Counted from the first letter of the stretch, positions 31,961 through 43,004 are shown. The stretch: DNA of 64,000 nucleotides from Gambelia wislizenii (GCA_030847615.1 JAUMIR010000001.1:257117187-257181186), one strand, 5' to 3'. Numbers and translations: made by a program. Notes: generated by a model not told the origin, from the letters alone.

Positions 31961-33057
31961 CTAGGGTGCCGTTTACACGATGAAAATGTCCTGGGAAGAA
32001 TTCGTGTCGATCCCTGGCAGTTTACACGTACATCGGGTCGGGTATGTGATTTTCGGAAGGGGGGCCACCTTTTATTCCTCAACCTGCGGGACTTCCAGTC
32101 CCGCGGTTTGTGCCGGTTTTTTAAAAAGTCACTGGAGGATTCGGAAAATCAGAAATGTAAACAGCCTGGGACAAAATGTCTCGGTACTAGGGATGGCCGG
32201 AAATGGTGACTGGGGGCGGGCTTAGAGATCAGGGACCAGAAAAGGAGGGGTCAGTCACCCGTTCAACAGATCCAGCCTCACCAGCCAAAAACAAAGGCAT
32301 CCCTTCCCCCTGCACGAAGGTTGATGTGTGTATGCGCGCGTGTGTGTGTACTCAATCACCTTTTTAAATGGATTTCTACACTGCAAATCCTTCAGCTTTA
32401 ACCTCTTCCTCAACTGCATGTTACAGAGAGATCGCGGTGGGCAGAGGATCCCCTGCCTTGATAACCTTCCTGGTATTCTAGCCTCTGAGCGAATGAACAC
32501 CCTTTAATTCCCCCTCTGTGTCTGTGCCTTTCAAAATGCCTTGAAATCTCTGCTGAATCTCTGAAGTAGAGGTTAACATTTTAAAGAGGCAAGGGGAACC
32601 CCCCCCCAACCTCACTCGGCTTGATCTCCCTGCGTCTGAGCGAAAGATCTCAGTCTGGGTCTTTCAAAATGCCTAGCCTCTACTTGGCTGAGGTCTTTGA
32701 AAAGTGCCTTCTGCCTCTGTTTCAAGGGTTAACATTTTAAAGAAGAGAGGGGAATACCAAACCTCTGCCCCCCTGTCTCCCCCCCCCCCCGCCAGCCAAT
32801 AGCATCGCTCGTGGCACGGAACTTTAAAGGAAGTGCGTCACCAAGGTTGTGAAAACACGAATATTCACATACTTGATTGACAGCCAACCCCCCCCCTACA
32901 ACCTAAAAAAAACCCACGGAACTTTGGACGTGTAAATATCAGTCACGTGGGATAGCCAGATCAGTGACATTAATCGTATAAAGAGCGAGGGACGGATTCG
33001 TGATCACAAAATCACGGTAAGCACCGCGACAATTTCTGTCGTGTAACTGGCACCTAG
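31961..33057. mobile_element. 1.1 kb TIR element without a transposase
   Basis: The left end CTAGGGTGCCGTTTACACGA and TGAAAATGTC is mirrored at the right by GACAATTTCTGTCGTGTAAC and TGGCACCTAG, giving imperfect terminal inverted repeats of about 30 bp. The interior has no credible transposase frame and contains C- and G-runs (32589-32606, 32768-32791). It is a non-autonomous DNA transposon; the superfamily is not determined. Confidence 0.7.
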
Positions 33058-33559
33058 CTGTCTTACTGGGACTAGCCCTGTCATTAGGCAGAGTGAGGCT
33101 CCTACCTCAGGCAGCTGGCATTTGGGGTCATGAAAGAATAGTGCTATTTAATGTATTTTTGTTTTTACTGCAAAGGTGTTAGAGAAGTATTTGTTGAATC
33201 TTCAGTCTCAGGCTTGCCTTGGGTATTAATGTACCTTGATCTCAGTATAAAAAGACATAAGGGATTCCAGTAGGAACTTTGAGGCTAATTGGGAAAAGGA
33301 CATTTCTAGCATAAGCTTTCATGGACTACAGTCCACTTTGTCAGATGCATCTTGGGCAGCAAAATGCCTTGTACCTGACCCGTAGAAGGATGCCAGCGAC
33401 ACTTTTAAAAAGGATGTTCCCAAGTTTAAACTTCCTGTTCTTAGAGAATGCTATGGAAATTCAGAGCAAGATAGTGGTGGTTGATCCTGTCTGGCAGCCA
33501 CATTTCTTTACAGGACTAGCTGCATAATAAATTACACTAGTGACACCTTTTTCTCCTTG
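33058..33559. other. Nothing recognised
   Basis: No gene or repeat could be supported. Confidence 0.35.
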
Positions 33560-33825
33560 CTGAAAGAGATTAGTGGGATAGCCACACTGCACAATACCAC
33601 TTTGATCCCACTTTAAGCATCATGGTTTCATTCTATGGAATTCTGGGACTTGTAGTTTCATGAGATACTTTAGACTCCTCTAGTGAATTCAGTTGAACTA
33701 CAGCACTAGAGCTGGTGGCAGAGAATGCTATCTCATGAAACTACTAAATCCCAGAATTCCCTAAGGTGGCTATTAAAGTGGGATGAAAGTACTATAATTG
33801 TGCAGAGTGTGAGCAGTCTAACTGA
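33560..33825. mobile_element. Palindromic MITE, about 260 bp
   Basis: ACTGCACAATACCACTTTGA, ATTCTGGGACTTGTAGTTTC and ATGAGATACTTTAGACTCC on the left. CTCATGAAACTACTAAATCC, CAGAATTCCCTAAGG, GGGATGAAAGTACTATAATT and GTGCAGAGT on the right form its inverse. Confidence 0.8.
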
Positions 33826-34159
33826 CATGAAAAGCTACTTTGCCTCCAGAATTTCAGGGAACAGCACTTAAAGGCAGAGAAGCTCTGATTGAAGTGAAAA
33901 ATACAGTACCAATTTCAGGTACTATTCATAAAGTACTTTATTTCCCCCCCCCCAGGTGTGTGCAGAGGATGAGCAAGCAAATTTTAAATAACATGAGACA
34001 TTTAACATTAGATTACCAATGGAGCAAGTGGGGAGGAGCTGAGAAAAGCAATCCCATCAATGCGGCATGAGAAGCTGAAGCCAGGTTTTTACACTTTTAT
34101 TTTAGAATTTAGCATCTTCCGTTTCCATGATGGCAGACAAACCTACTTTGTTAGTTTGC

Positions 34160-34162
<3 letters not shown>

Positions 34163-34201
<39 letters not shown>
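34163..34201. repeat. (TC)n microsatellite
   Basis: About 20 TC units. Confidence 0.95.
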
Positions 34202-34203
<2 letters not shown>

Positions 34204-34565
34204 CTTTTCTTTGCAAACGAAGATTCAGGAAGGACTCGTCCTGTGCTTTCTGCAAGCATGCTGATGACTGAAAAGGCCAATCCGAGATAAATATGTCTGA
34301 TTGCAGAAAGCACAGCAGAAGGTCTCCTTGGGTGATGTTTCCTTGTTGTGATTCTTTCTGCGTTGTTGTTTCTCTTCAAGACTTGTTTGGCGTGAGTTCT
34401 CAAATAAGGCTGCAGCATTGTGGATAGTGCGTCTCCATGCCTCCCGATGTGAGGCCAGGGCAGACCATTGTTGGTGATCAATTTGGTTGAGCCTGAGATG
34501 TTGTTTCAGGGAGTCCTTGTATCGCTTTTTTGGAGTGCCCCTCTTACATTGACCCAGGCCGAGTT
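34202..34565 (-). mobile_element. LINE ORF2 C-terminal fragment with C2H2-like finger
   Basis: The minus strand reads SALASHREAWRRTIHNAAAL, then a segment ending in a zinc-finger-like CCAFCNQTYLSRIGLFSHQH with a following AC. The W-R-x-T/V-I-H and SRIGLFSHQ pattern is the usual C-terminus of RTE- or Jockey-type endonuclease/reverse transcriptases. No RT domain remains. Confidence 0.65.
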
Positions 34566-34579
34566 CACCTTAATAATAA

Positions 34580-34712
34580 TAATAGATTTTCTGTGGTTGT
34601 TTTCCAGGCTGTGAGGCCATGTTCTGGAAGACTCTTCTAGAACATGGCCTCACAGTTCACAAATATCATGGAAAACCTATGGATGCCAGCCGTGAAAGCC
34701 TTTGACATCATC
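34580..34712. mobile_element. Penelope-like element foldback without a loop, copy 4
   Basis: ATAGATTTTCTGTGG and GTGAGGCCATGTTCTGG are immediately followed by the inverse TCTAGAACATGGCCTCACAG, then ATGCCAGCCGTGAAAGCCTT. The CAGCCACAGATGCAGG loop is missing, so the arms meet almost directly. A (CAT)n run follows at 34709-34732. Confidence 0.7.
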
Positions 34713-34824
34713 ATCATCATCATCATCATATGCAAGCCACCTCAAAAGGGTTTATAAGCTCCCTGCAGAGAGAGATATGTAAGAGAACAAGCGGCATTTT
34801 TGGGGGCCTAATTACCCTAAAGGC

Positions 34825-34945
34825 ACCCTATCCTGTCTGATCTTGGCTGTTAAGCAGGGTCAGCCCTAGTTGGTACTGGGATGGGGACCACCAACTCATA
34901 CCAGAGGCTGCAGGTTCTATTTCAGAGGAAGGAAGTGGCCGAAGC
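34825..34945 (+). mobile_element. 5S rRNA-derived SINE
   Basis: CCTGTCTGATCTTGGCTGTT, AAGCAGGGTCAGCCCTAGTT and GGTACTGGGATGGGGACCAC copy the internal promoter region of 5S rRNA. Many mismatches and an unrelated 3' part show a SINE3-type repeat and not a 5S gene. Confidence 0.75.
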
Positions 34946-35631
34946 ACCTCTTGAATATTCTAAAGAACATGGCACTACACCAGGGTTTCTCAACCAGGGT
35001 TCTACAAGAGGTTGATAGGAATTCTGCAAGATATTGCCATTGATTTTTTTTTCTTTTTGAGCTGTAGATACAATAATTTTTGGGCAGGGGTTCCCTGAGA
35101 TAGAAAATCGTTTCAAGGATTCTACCAGGGTAAAAAGGTGCGGCCCCTCACTAAACTACAAATCCCAGGATTCCACAGGAGGCAGCCAGAGCAGTAGAAT
35201 CATAGCGCCATAACAGGGTACTCTACTGGCCTTTAATTGGCTAGGGAGGACTCTATAGTACTATTTGCAGGGCTGGCTTAACCATACCGTCAAAACAGCA
35301 TCTGCGGGGGGGCCCACACAGGCAGGGGGCCCCATCCCAACCAAACCCTCCTGAAGAAACCTCCTGCTGGCTTTAAAAAACAACAACCAGCCTCTCCCAA
35401 ACTAGAAAGCAGAAGAGAAAGACGGAGCTTTCTTTGTGTGGCTGATTCTGGAGGGAGTTTGCTGCTCCCTTGCCCCCTCCTCCCAGGATCATCATCAAAA
35501 GGCAAGCCAGTCAAAAGGCAAGCCAGGCCTGTGTCGGAGAGGGGTGAGTGTGTGTGAGAGAGAGAGAGTGGGGGGGGGAGGGAAGAACAAGTCATCTCTT
35601 GTTCTCCCCTGCTCTATCTTCAGAAAAGGCT

Positions 35632-35673
<42 letters not shown>

Positions 35674-35909
35674 CCCCCTCCCTTCCTTCCTTCTTTGCCT
35701 CCCTTCTTTCTGACTTTTTGTCACTCTCTCTCTCCTTCCTTCCTTTCTTCTTTCTTCCCTTTCCTAACTTCCACATAGACTCCCTCCAGCCCATCTTTCC
35801 AGCTGCTCTTAACCTGTCCTTCTCTCCCCTTCCTCCCTCCTTTCACCCCTTGGTCTTCTTCAGCTTCCTCCCCTTGCTGCCAACTGAGTTCAACCTGCAA
35901 AAGGAAATT
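34946..35909. other. No gene; simple repeats and a MITE scrap
   Basis: 35152-35220 has ACTAAACTACAAATCCCAGG, a scrap of a palindromic MITE. A (CTTT)n run lies at 35632-35670 within a longer pyrimidine-rich tract (to about 35830). The Ser/Phe- and Lys/Glu-rich open frames across it are artefacts. Confidence 0.6.
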
Positions 35910-36135
35910 GTGTGTAATTGCCCATGTGCCTCGAAGTCATTTCTGACTAAGGCAAGCTTATCATGGGGTTTTCTAGGCAAGATTTGTTCAAAGGGGATCT
36001 GCCTTTGTCTTCCTTTGAGGCTGAGAGAGTGTGACTTGCCCAAGGTCACCCAGTGGGTATTCATGGCTGAATAAGGATTTAAACCCTGATCTTCACGGTC
36101 ATAGGCTATGCTGAAACTTCTCCAACACTCTGGTT
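35910..36135 (-). mobile_element. Sauria SINE
   Basis: CATGTGCCTCGAAGTCATTT, GAGAGTGTGACTTGCCCAAG, then a degenerate reversed head GATTTAAACCCTGATCTTCA. Confidence 0.85.
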
Positions 36136-36589
36136 CTTTTAACAGAAGAATATAAAGAATATAAATAAAAATTTGGAGTAATATTACTGGGAACAATGGT
36201 TTTATTGTTGTCATTAAAACACCAGTATCCCATTAGTGTTATGTGAGAGGCATTGGCCTAGAGCAGTGGTTCTTCACCTTTTCTTTAGCAGGGACCCCCT
36301 TTAAATATCTTTTGTTGCCCTAAGACTTAACTCGAGATTTAAAACCCTAATAATAATAGCTAATAATAATAGCTAACAACAACAACAATACAATTACACC
36401 ATCCATTAACCTTTTCCTCAGAGGCATTCTTGCTTCTTCCTGCATGTTTGTGACTGGAGTGGATTGAATGGCAATGTGCAGGCCAAGCCAGCCAGCCTTT
36501 GCCTTGGTTCCTGTCACGTGGCTGTTTCACTACAGGGACGAGGTGGGCCAAGTAGCCTTCAAGCCTTTGTGGACCCCCTGTGAGGATAT

Positions 36590-37240
36590 CATAGAATTGT
36601 AGAGTTGGAAGAGACCACGAGGGACATCCAGTCCAACCTCCTGCCATGCAGGAAATCATAATCAAAGCATCCCTGAAAGATGGCCATCCAGCCTCTGTTT
36701 AAAGGCCTCCAAGGAAGGAGACCCCACCACGCTCCGAGGGAGTGCGTTCCACTTCTGAACAGCTCTTACCATCAGGAAATTCTTCCTAATGTTTAGGTGG
36801 AATCTCTTTTCCTGGAGTTTGAACCCTTTGCTCCATGTCCTAGTCTCTGGAGCAGCAGAAAACAAGCTTGCTCCATCCTCAGTATGACATCCCTTCAAAT
36901 ATTTAAACATGGCTCTCATGTCCCCTCTCAACCTTCTCTTCTCCAGACTAAACATACCCAGTTCCCTAAGCCGCTCCTCATAGGGCATAATGGCTTCCAG
37001 ACCTTCCACCACTTTGGTTGCCCTCCTCTGGACATATTCCAGCTTCTCAATACCCTTCCTGAATTGTGGTGCCCAGAACTGGACACAGTGTTCCAGATGA
37101 GGTCTGACCAAAGCAGAATACAGTGGCACTATTACTTCCCTTGATCTAGACATTATACTCCTATTAATGCAGTCTAGAATTGCATTGGCATTTTTTGCTG
37201 CTGCATCACACTGCTAACTCATGTTTAGCTTGTAGTCTAC
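36590..37240 (-). mobile_element. CR1 3' portion with RT C-terminal frame
   Basis: The terminal end at 36590 (ATAGAATTGTAGAGTTGG) and an intact minus frame at 36662-37153 encode the C-terminal CR1 block ([49 protein letters not shown]). This 163-residue open frame makes it the least decayed CR1 in the window. Confidence 0.92.
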
Positions 37241-37358
37241 TTTTTTTCTTTTTTTGAGGAAATCTTCACCATTACGTTAATTGCTAATTAACAAAAAATA
37301 TTTTGTTAGTGCCTATAATATAGTTTTTAAACTAAATTATTGGTGGCAAATTATGTAA

Positions 37359-37597
37359 TACAGTAGGCCCCCCCTTATCTACTGGGGACTGGTTCTGTGC
37401 AGGCATGGATTCTGAAAACTTGATAATAGTGAACACCATTGAAAATAATGGGACTTCTGGTTTAAAATACCATGGAGTTGCCTTGGAGGGCCTAGAAAAC
37501 GGCTAGGGAGGATTCATTTTCTAGGAAGACTCTATGGTAGGTGTGCTGTTTTGTGTCCCATGGATAATGAAACCGTGGATACGGGGATCCTACTGTA
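37359..37597. mobile_element. Tigger-like MITE, 239 bp
   Basis: TACAGTAGGCCCCCCCTTAT at the left and GATACGGGGATCCTACTGTA at the right, with TA at both tips. The interior is the reverse of that at 28477-28734. Confidence 0.85.
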
Positions 37598-38160
37598 ATC
37601 TGAACATCCTGTACTGTGAATAGGTTAGGTTACATTGACCTGAGATAAACATATGGGGGCCCCAAAATAAAGCATTGCAGGGCCCCAAAAATTCCTTAAA
37701 CCGGCCCTGACTATTCGCATTGCAAGGAGCCAGCAGGGAGCCTTGCAGGGAAATCTCTCCTGCCTTCTCCCCAGACCTTTGCGCCAAAGCGGGCAGAAGT
37801 TAAATTCCTGGAAGAGGCGCCCAAGAATCCACAACCCGGCTGAAGGATGTGGGGAGGCGGAGGCGGAGGCGGAAAGCTTTCAGCTTCAGCAGAGGAAAGG
37901 GGGCGGTGTTCAACGTCTGGCAGGGAGGTGAAAGGTTTTGATTCCCGGGGCCTCTGCTTTCTGCAGCGTTGGCCTCCCTGCTGCTGCCTGATCTGCTCCG
38001 AGGCAAAAGCTCTCCGACCTGTTTAAGGAGAATACTTTGGTTTCAGTAGGCTGCCTGTAAGTAAGCTCTCTCTGAGGATCTCCAAGTGGGGGTGCAGCCC
38101 TCTTTTCCTTATTCAGTCGCTTGGCCTGCCCCCCCCACTCCCTTTTTGGATGACAAACTG
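37598..38160. other. Nothing recognised
   Basis: GC-richer unique stretch. 37850-37875 has an imperfect GGAGGC hexamer run. No exon could be supported. Confidence 0.35.
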
Positions 38161-38395
38161 TACAGTTGTCCCTCCGTATCCACGGATTTGGTATCCACGG
38201 ATTTAAGTATCCACGGCTTGAAAATAGCCTTAAAAAATAATTATCCCAAAAGCAACCCTTGATTTGGCCATCATATATAAGGGACACCATTTTGCTATGC
38301 CATGGCACATAATGGGACCTGAGTATTCACGGGTTTTGGTATCCACAGGGGGGGTCCTGGAACCAAACCCCAGCAAATATGAAGGGACAACTGTA
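38161..38395. mobile_element. Tigger-like MITE, 235 bp, clean ends
   Basis: TACAGTTGTCCCTCCGTATC at the left and GAAGGGACAACTGTA at the right, with a TA at each tip. It shares its end sequence with the minisatellite MITE at 12961 and its interior with 27243 and 58700. Confidence 0.9.
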
Positions 38396-38530
38396 TTTCT
38401 AAATGCTGAACTGAAATGTTAAATCGCTGCAGTGCTAGAAATGGGGTGGTGGTGGTTTGAAACAAAATTTTACTTATTTGGGGGGCAGTGTCCTCATTTT
38501 GTGTCCCCCCCCCCATAGCTAAGCCCCCTG
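38396..38530. repeat. Unnamed repeat shared with 56685-56825
   Basis: TTTCTAAATGCTGAACTGAA, a GCTAGAAAT block, then GGGGGGCAGTGTCCTCATTT and a C run with CATAGCTAAGCC. The order and spacing match 56685-56825. Confidence 0.6.
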
Positions 38531-39122
38531 GATACCTTTATCAATAGGAGTATAGTGTCTAGATCAAGGGAAGTACTGTAATAGTGCCACTCTATTCTGC
38601 TTTGGTCAGGCCTCACCTAGAATACTGTGTCCAGTTCTGGGCATAACAATTCAAAAAGGATATTGACAAATTGAAGCGTGTCCAGAGAAGGGCGACTAAA
38701 ATGGTAGGAGGCCTGGAAGCCATGCCCTATGAGGAGCGGCTTAGGGAACTGGGTATGTTTAGCCTGAAGAGAAGGTGAAGAGGTGACATGATAGCCATGT
38801 TTAAATAGTTGAAGGGATGTCATACTGAGGATGGAGCAAGCTTGTTTTCTGCTGCTCCAGAGACTAGGACACAGAGCAATGGGTTCAAACTACAGGAAAA
38901 GAGATTCCATCTAAACATTAGGAAGAACTTCTTGACAGTAAGAGCTGTTTGGAAGTGGAATACACTGCCGTGGAGTCTCCTTCTTTGGAGGTTTTTAAAC
39001 AGAGGCTGGATGACTATCTGTCGGGAATGCTTTCATTGGGTATTCCTGTGTGGCAGGGGGTTGGACTAGATGGCCCTTGTGGTCTCTTCCAATTCTGTAA
39101 TTCTATGATTCTGTGATTCTTG
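38531..39122 (+). mobile_element. CR1 3' portion
   Basis: Plus-strand CR1 from the SREVL-type block through PHLEYCVQFW, the FHLNIRKNF block and the end at ATTCTATGATTCTGTGATTC (about 39099-39119). It carries stops. Confidence 0.9.
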
Positions 39123-40012
39123 GGATTTGTCGGTGTTATCCTAGTGTTATCCTAGTGTCTAAGTCTGCTCAGTTAAACATCGCACAAGCAAGGAAGATAG
39201 AAACACTTTTTAAAAAGTGGGTTGTTTTCTTCTTTGAAATGAACTCAAAGCTGGTAAAGGCAAGAATATGTTTTAGATTAGGAAACAAGATTAGTACCAT
39301 CCATCTTGACATGGATGCAAAACTCACTGTATTCAATGAGGCTTCCTTCCTAAAAGAGCTTGTGCGGGGGGGGGGGAGGGAAAATCCATCTTTTTGGACT
39401 ACAACTCCAACAATCCCCAGCTAGCTTGTAGCCATGCTGCCTGCTGGATGCTGGGAATTATAGGTTCAAAAAGAATCCCTCCCAAGCTCTGTCCCTAATA
39501 ATTGTTTTAAAGGATTGTAAGATAAGTTTCAGAAATGACTTTTTTTGGATAGGAATGTTGCCAGTGACAGTTGGTGGTTTCCATGTCAATGGATTGGTGA
39601 ATCCATGGCATATTTAGTCAGAGCTTTAAAGCAGCTATCCAAAGTGCTAAGCCCTGTCCCCGAAATAGGTTTAGCACCTTGAACAGCTCATTTGAAGTTC
39701 ATACTAAAACCCAGAGTAGTTTCACTGTCTTCCAAAAGGGAGGCTAGCAGCCCCACTGAATTTTGCCATTCATCAAAGCTGCCTAGCAGATGTGTAGGAT
39801 TGCAACTCCCAGAATCCCATAGCCAGGAAATGGATTATGGGAGTTGCAGTCAGGCACATTTGGAAGATACGAGCTTAGGGGAGGCGGTGCTGAAGGATCT
39901 TGTGGAGTGATTGAAAGCACTCGTCTCATGTGAAAGAGCTCTGAAGCATGTTAGTGGGAATCTGTCCCTTTTCCATGGAATTAGAGATTCCTTATGTTTT
40001 CTTTTGTTTCAG
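39123..40012. other. FTCDNL1 upstream intron, no exon seen
   Basis: Contains small inverted ACAACTCC..GGAGTTG MITE scraps at about 39400-39470 and 39798-39852. It ends with the TTTTCTTTTGTTTCAG acceptor at 39997-40012. Confidence 0.5.
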
Positions 40013-40020
40013 GAATGAAA

Positions 40021-40135
40021 ATGGCTTCTGGCAGAATAGGAACACGCCTTGCTGCTTGTCTGCTAAATGTTTCAGAAGGAAGAAGAAAGGATGTTGTTGA
40101 GAAAATAGCAAAAGCTGCCCTTAGTAAGGGTAATG
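40021..40135 (+). CDS. FTCDNL1: FTCDNL1, first coding exon
   Basis: Encodes residues 1-38 (MASGRIGTRLAACLLNVSEG then RRKDVVEKIAKAALSKGN) and the first base of Gly39. This is the N-terminus of formiminotransferase cyclodeaminase N-terminal-like protein; RLAACLLNVSE is the family signature, equivalent to the CVPNFSEG start of FTCD. The exon begins after TTTGTTTCAG at 40013 and ends at an ATG|GTAAG donor. Two in-frame ATGs exist. I chose 40021 because it has A at -3 and G at +4 and aligns with the human start; 40015 would add Met-Lys. Because the acceptor precedes the start codon, at least one upstream exon exists. The five coding exons total 996 bp, giving 331 residues. Confidence 0.92.
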
Positions 40136-40189
40136 GTAAGAACAAATTAGAACTTTTCAGAATACACGTGATGACCGAGTGCTTTGCAT

Positions 40190-40399
40190 TACAGTGGGCG
40201 CTCTGGATCTGCAAATTGAACCGGCCACGGTTGTCATGTCCCATTTTATAAAATGGTGGTGACGTGAATGCAGACGCACTGAAGTATCTGCATTCACATT
40301 GCTGCCATTTAATAATATGGGATGTGACCACCTGCATTTTTTTGGTATTTTAGCAGGGTCCCAGAACCAAACCTGCACAAACCTGAAGGGTACACTCTA
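40190..40399. mobile_element. MITE, about 210 bp (paired with 55249-55469)
   Basis: TACAGTGGGCGCTCTGGATC at the left and GAAGGGTACACTCTA at the right. The interior CACTGAAGTATCTGCATTCA and GCTGCCATTTAATAATATGG is shared with 55249-55469. Confidence 0.75.
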
Positions 40400-40957
40400 T
40401 GAACTTTGAATTGTATTCTATTGAAATACTGTTGAGATCTAATTTCCAAATGAGTTGGAAATCAATTTGTCCCATTGGTTTGGGCCTTCCCTGTAGTGGC
40501 ACCCAAATTGTGGAATTTCTTCCCCACCCCCTTTGAGGGCCAGTTAACAATTAGATGTGTTCTTAAGATTGCTTTGTTTTGTACAGCAGCCAGTTTTCTG
40601 CCCTCTGTTGTTTAATTATCAATTCTGTCTTGTAAAGTTTCATTCTGTTGTAAGTCTAGCATTATTGCGTTCTAAGATGTGTTGTGAGTTGGACTGAGAG
40701 CCATAGAAACCCAAGGAAGGATGCAAAGCAAACAGTAGAATCTGAAGCTTATGGAAGTGTTTTCTATGGAAATAAACGGACCAGACTGTGGATTCTGGAT
40801 AGTGCTAAATAAATACTTAACATTTACATGCTCCCCTCCCCATGGCACTCATTATTTTGACTTAAAACAAGGCTAGGAAATGTTGGTCCTCCTGAGATTT
40901 TCATGGACTCCAATTCCCATTAACCCCAGCCAGCTTTGCCTGTGGTGAAGGATTGTT
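40400..40957. other. FTCDNL1 intron, nothing clear
   Basis: Only a weak CCTCCTGAG..ACTCCAATTCCCATTA MITE scrap at about 40888-40930. Confidence 0.35.
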
Positions 40958-41180
40958 GGTGTTGTTATATGCATTCATGTCATCTCTGGCTTATGGTGAC
41001 CTTAGGATTTTCTTGTCCAGTTTTATTCAGAAGAGATATGCCTTTGCTTTCCTCTAAGTCTGAGATAGTATGACTTGGCCAAAGTTACCCAGTGGGTTTC
41101 CATGGCCCAGTGGGGATTTGAACCCTGGTCTCCCAAAGTCCTAGTCCAGCAGCCAAACCAGGGTACCACATTGGCTTACA
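40958..41180 (-). mobile_element. Sauria SINE
   Basis: TTATGGTGACCTTAGG in the tail, CAAAGTTACCCAGTGGGTTT in the core, and GATTTGAACCCTGGTCTCCC in the reversed tRNA-like head. Confidence 0.85.
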
Positions 41181-41385
41181 TAGTGAGGGATACTAGGAGT
41201 ACTAAAATCCAGTAATGCAGTATTTTGATTGGGACAATCAAAAGGAATAAAATCCATCTATCTAGCTTTCCAAGTCCACTGTCTACTTCATCAGACAAAA
41301 ATAGTAAAAAAAAGAAAATCATGTAGAGGAAGAAAAGTATTACAGCATTACAGGTCTGTGTCTTGCTTGAGGTGTTTGCTTAAGG

Positions 41386-42440
41386 TTTTATTTATTTATT
41401 TATTTATTTATTTGATTCATAGTGTGCTTTTCTCTCAATACAGAACCCAAAGGGGTTTGCAATTTAAGTTAAAGCAAACACAAATTTAAAGAGAAATACT
41501 CTGTGTACCCCTCCACCCAACCCATGAGATGCCTGGGAACTTATGAAGTGAATGATAAGCAATAAAATTTTCTCTTCCCATTTGCAGCCACAACACAGCT
41601 CCTTTAGGGATCTGGGCCTGACTCTGTCATGACCCCTTTGGAGGCAGAGTGCAGTGACACACTAAGGAAGACTCCGTACTGTCTGGAATCACACATGTTT
41701 CCCCGCTCTGTCTTAAAAGAAATATGGTTACCATTCATCATGGCTAGTGTTGATGCATATAAAATACTAAGTCCTGAATACTGCCAACAAGTAATTGTTG
41801 GGTGAATTAGCACTGGAGAGGGGAGGATCATGCGGGTTAGTGTGTATATTTTTGAGAGCTGCTTTTAATTTGCAAACAGCTGTTTACAGGGAGCCAGTGT
41901 TATGTTTGCACTGAGTCAAACAGACAGCCTCTATTATTGGTGTCACATTATGTTCTTTAGCCTGGCCCTTGTGTATCCATCTCATTCTAAATCACTTATT
42001 TCTCCTGTCTCACAAACCCTAGGATCCAGTTTTTTTCTACACCAATAAGCAACATGGGCTAAAATCCTGTACATGCCTACTTGGGAGTCAGTCCCATTAG
42101 ACTCATTGGCTTGAGACCCTGTCAGATGAACCAAAATTATGTCTGGGAAGAAAAAAAGGAGAAGATATTTAGTGTTTTCTGCATCCTACAGTGAATAGTC
42201 AGAACAGTAGTCATGCATAAGACTCTCCTTTGCTTCAGAAATATGGAGGCACAAACAAGTGAGATCTGCAACAACATGTTGCAGTGTGGAGTGCTTCTGT
42301 TCACAGTTTCACTCAGCCTGATGTGCCTTCCTCCATAGCACTCCGCTCCATTTTTTTCTAATTTATTTAGTTATTTATACCCCGCTCTTCAGCCACAAGG
42401 CTATCAGAGCAGCTTACAAATTGTTTTAAGCAATAGCTAT
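41386..42440. other. FTCDNL1 intron with two LINE-tail fragments
   Basis: (TTTA)n followed by a degenerate tail at 41386-41480, and TTATTTATACCCCGCTCTTC with GAGCAGCTTACAAATTG at 42370-42425. A GGGAGTCAGTCCCATTAGAC scrap of the reptile-wide CCCATTGAACTCA repeat lies at 42081-42110. Nothing else is supported. Confidence 0.55.
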
Positions 42441-43004
42441 TTGCACATCTACACCGCATTAAACAGTTTCCAATGTGTGTTAGCTAATTCTCCTTCTCCT
42501 CTGGTGTTCAAGATTCCTTGACACTGAAAATTTTGTGGCCACTGAGCACAACCGGACTTCACTGGGATGTTTTGGGGTCCCCCTGCTTTTGGATTTTTTC
42601 CCCCTAAAGATTTTAAAAATATATTTTTACAAAACCTGGAATTTCCCCAAGACCTTTTCTTTTGTCAGTTTGGGTACATAAGCAGTGATGCTCATTCCAA
42701 AGTAGTGGAGACAGAGGGAATGACAAGTGCTCAAAACAAACAGTGTTTTATCTTCTAGTGAAGGTTTATAAATCTTAAATAATACACTAAGGTGTTTTAT
42801 ATAAATAAGTCAGACTGTCTAATGCAGTCCAGAGTGCTCTCCAAGGGCTCAAACAGAGTTCTTGCCCATCAACTTATGCTTGGTCCTCTTTTCCTTTGTT
42901 TTAATCCCAAGATGCTAAGGATCAAAACTTGGGACCTTCTGCTAATAAGCCGGTGTGCTATTTCTGACCTATGGCTTTCTTTAAATTAGCTTTAAAATTG
43001 TTGT
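42441..43004. other. FTCDNL1 intron, nothing recognised
   Basis: No exon or repeat supported. Confidence 0.35.

Noticed and set aside
34825..34945. 5S rRNA gene
   Set aside because: Only the internal promoter-like part is similar, with many mismatches and no 3' half; it is a 5S-derived SINE.
35436..36074. 212-codon Phe/Ser/Leu-rich frame
   Set aside because: It runs through the CTTT tract and a Sauria SINE; low-complexity artefact.
39994..40020. Met start at 39994 or 40015 for FTCDNL1
   Set aside because: 39994 lies inside the acceptor tract. 40015 is possible but has a weaker start context and does not align with known starts as well as 40021.
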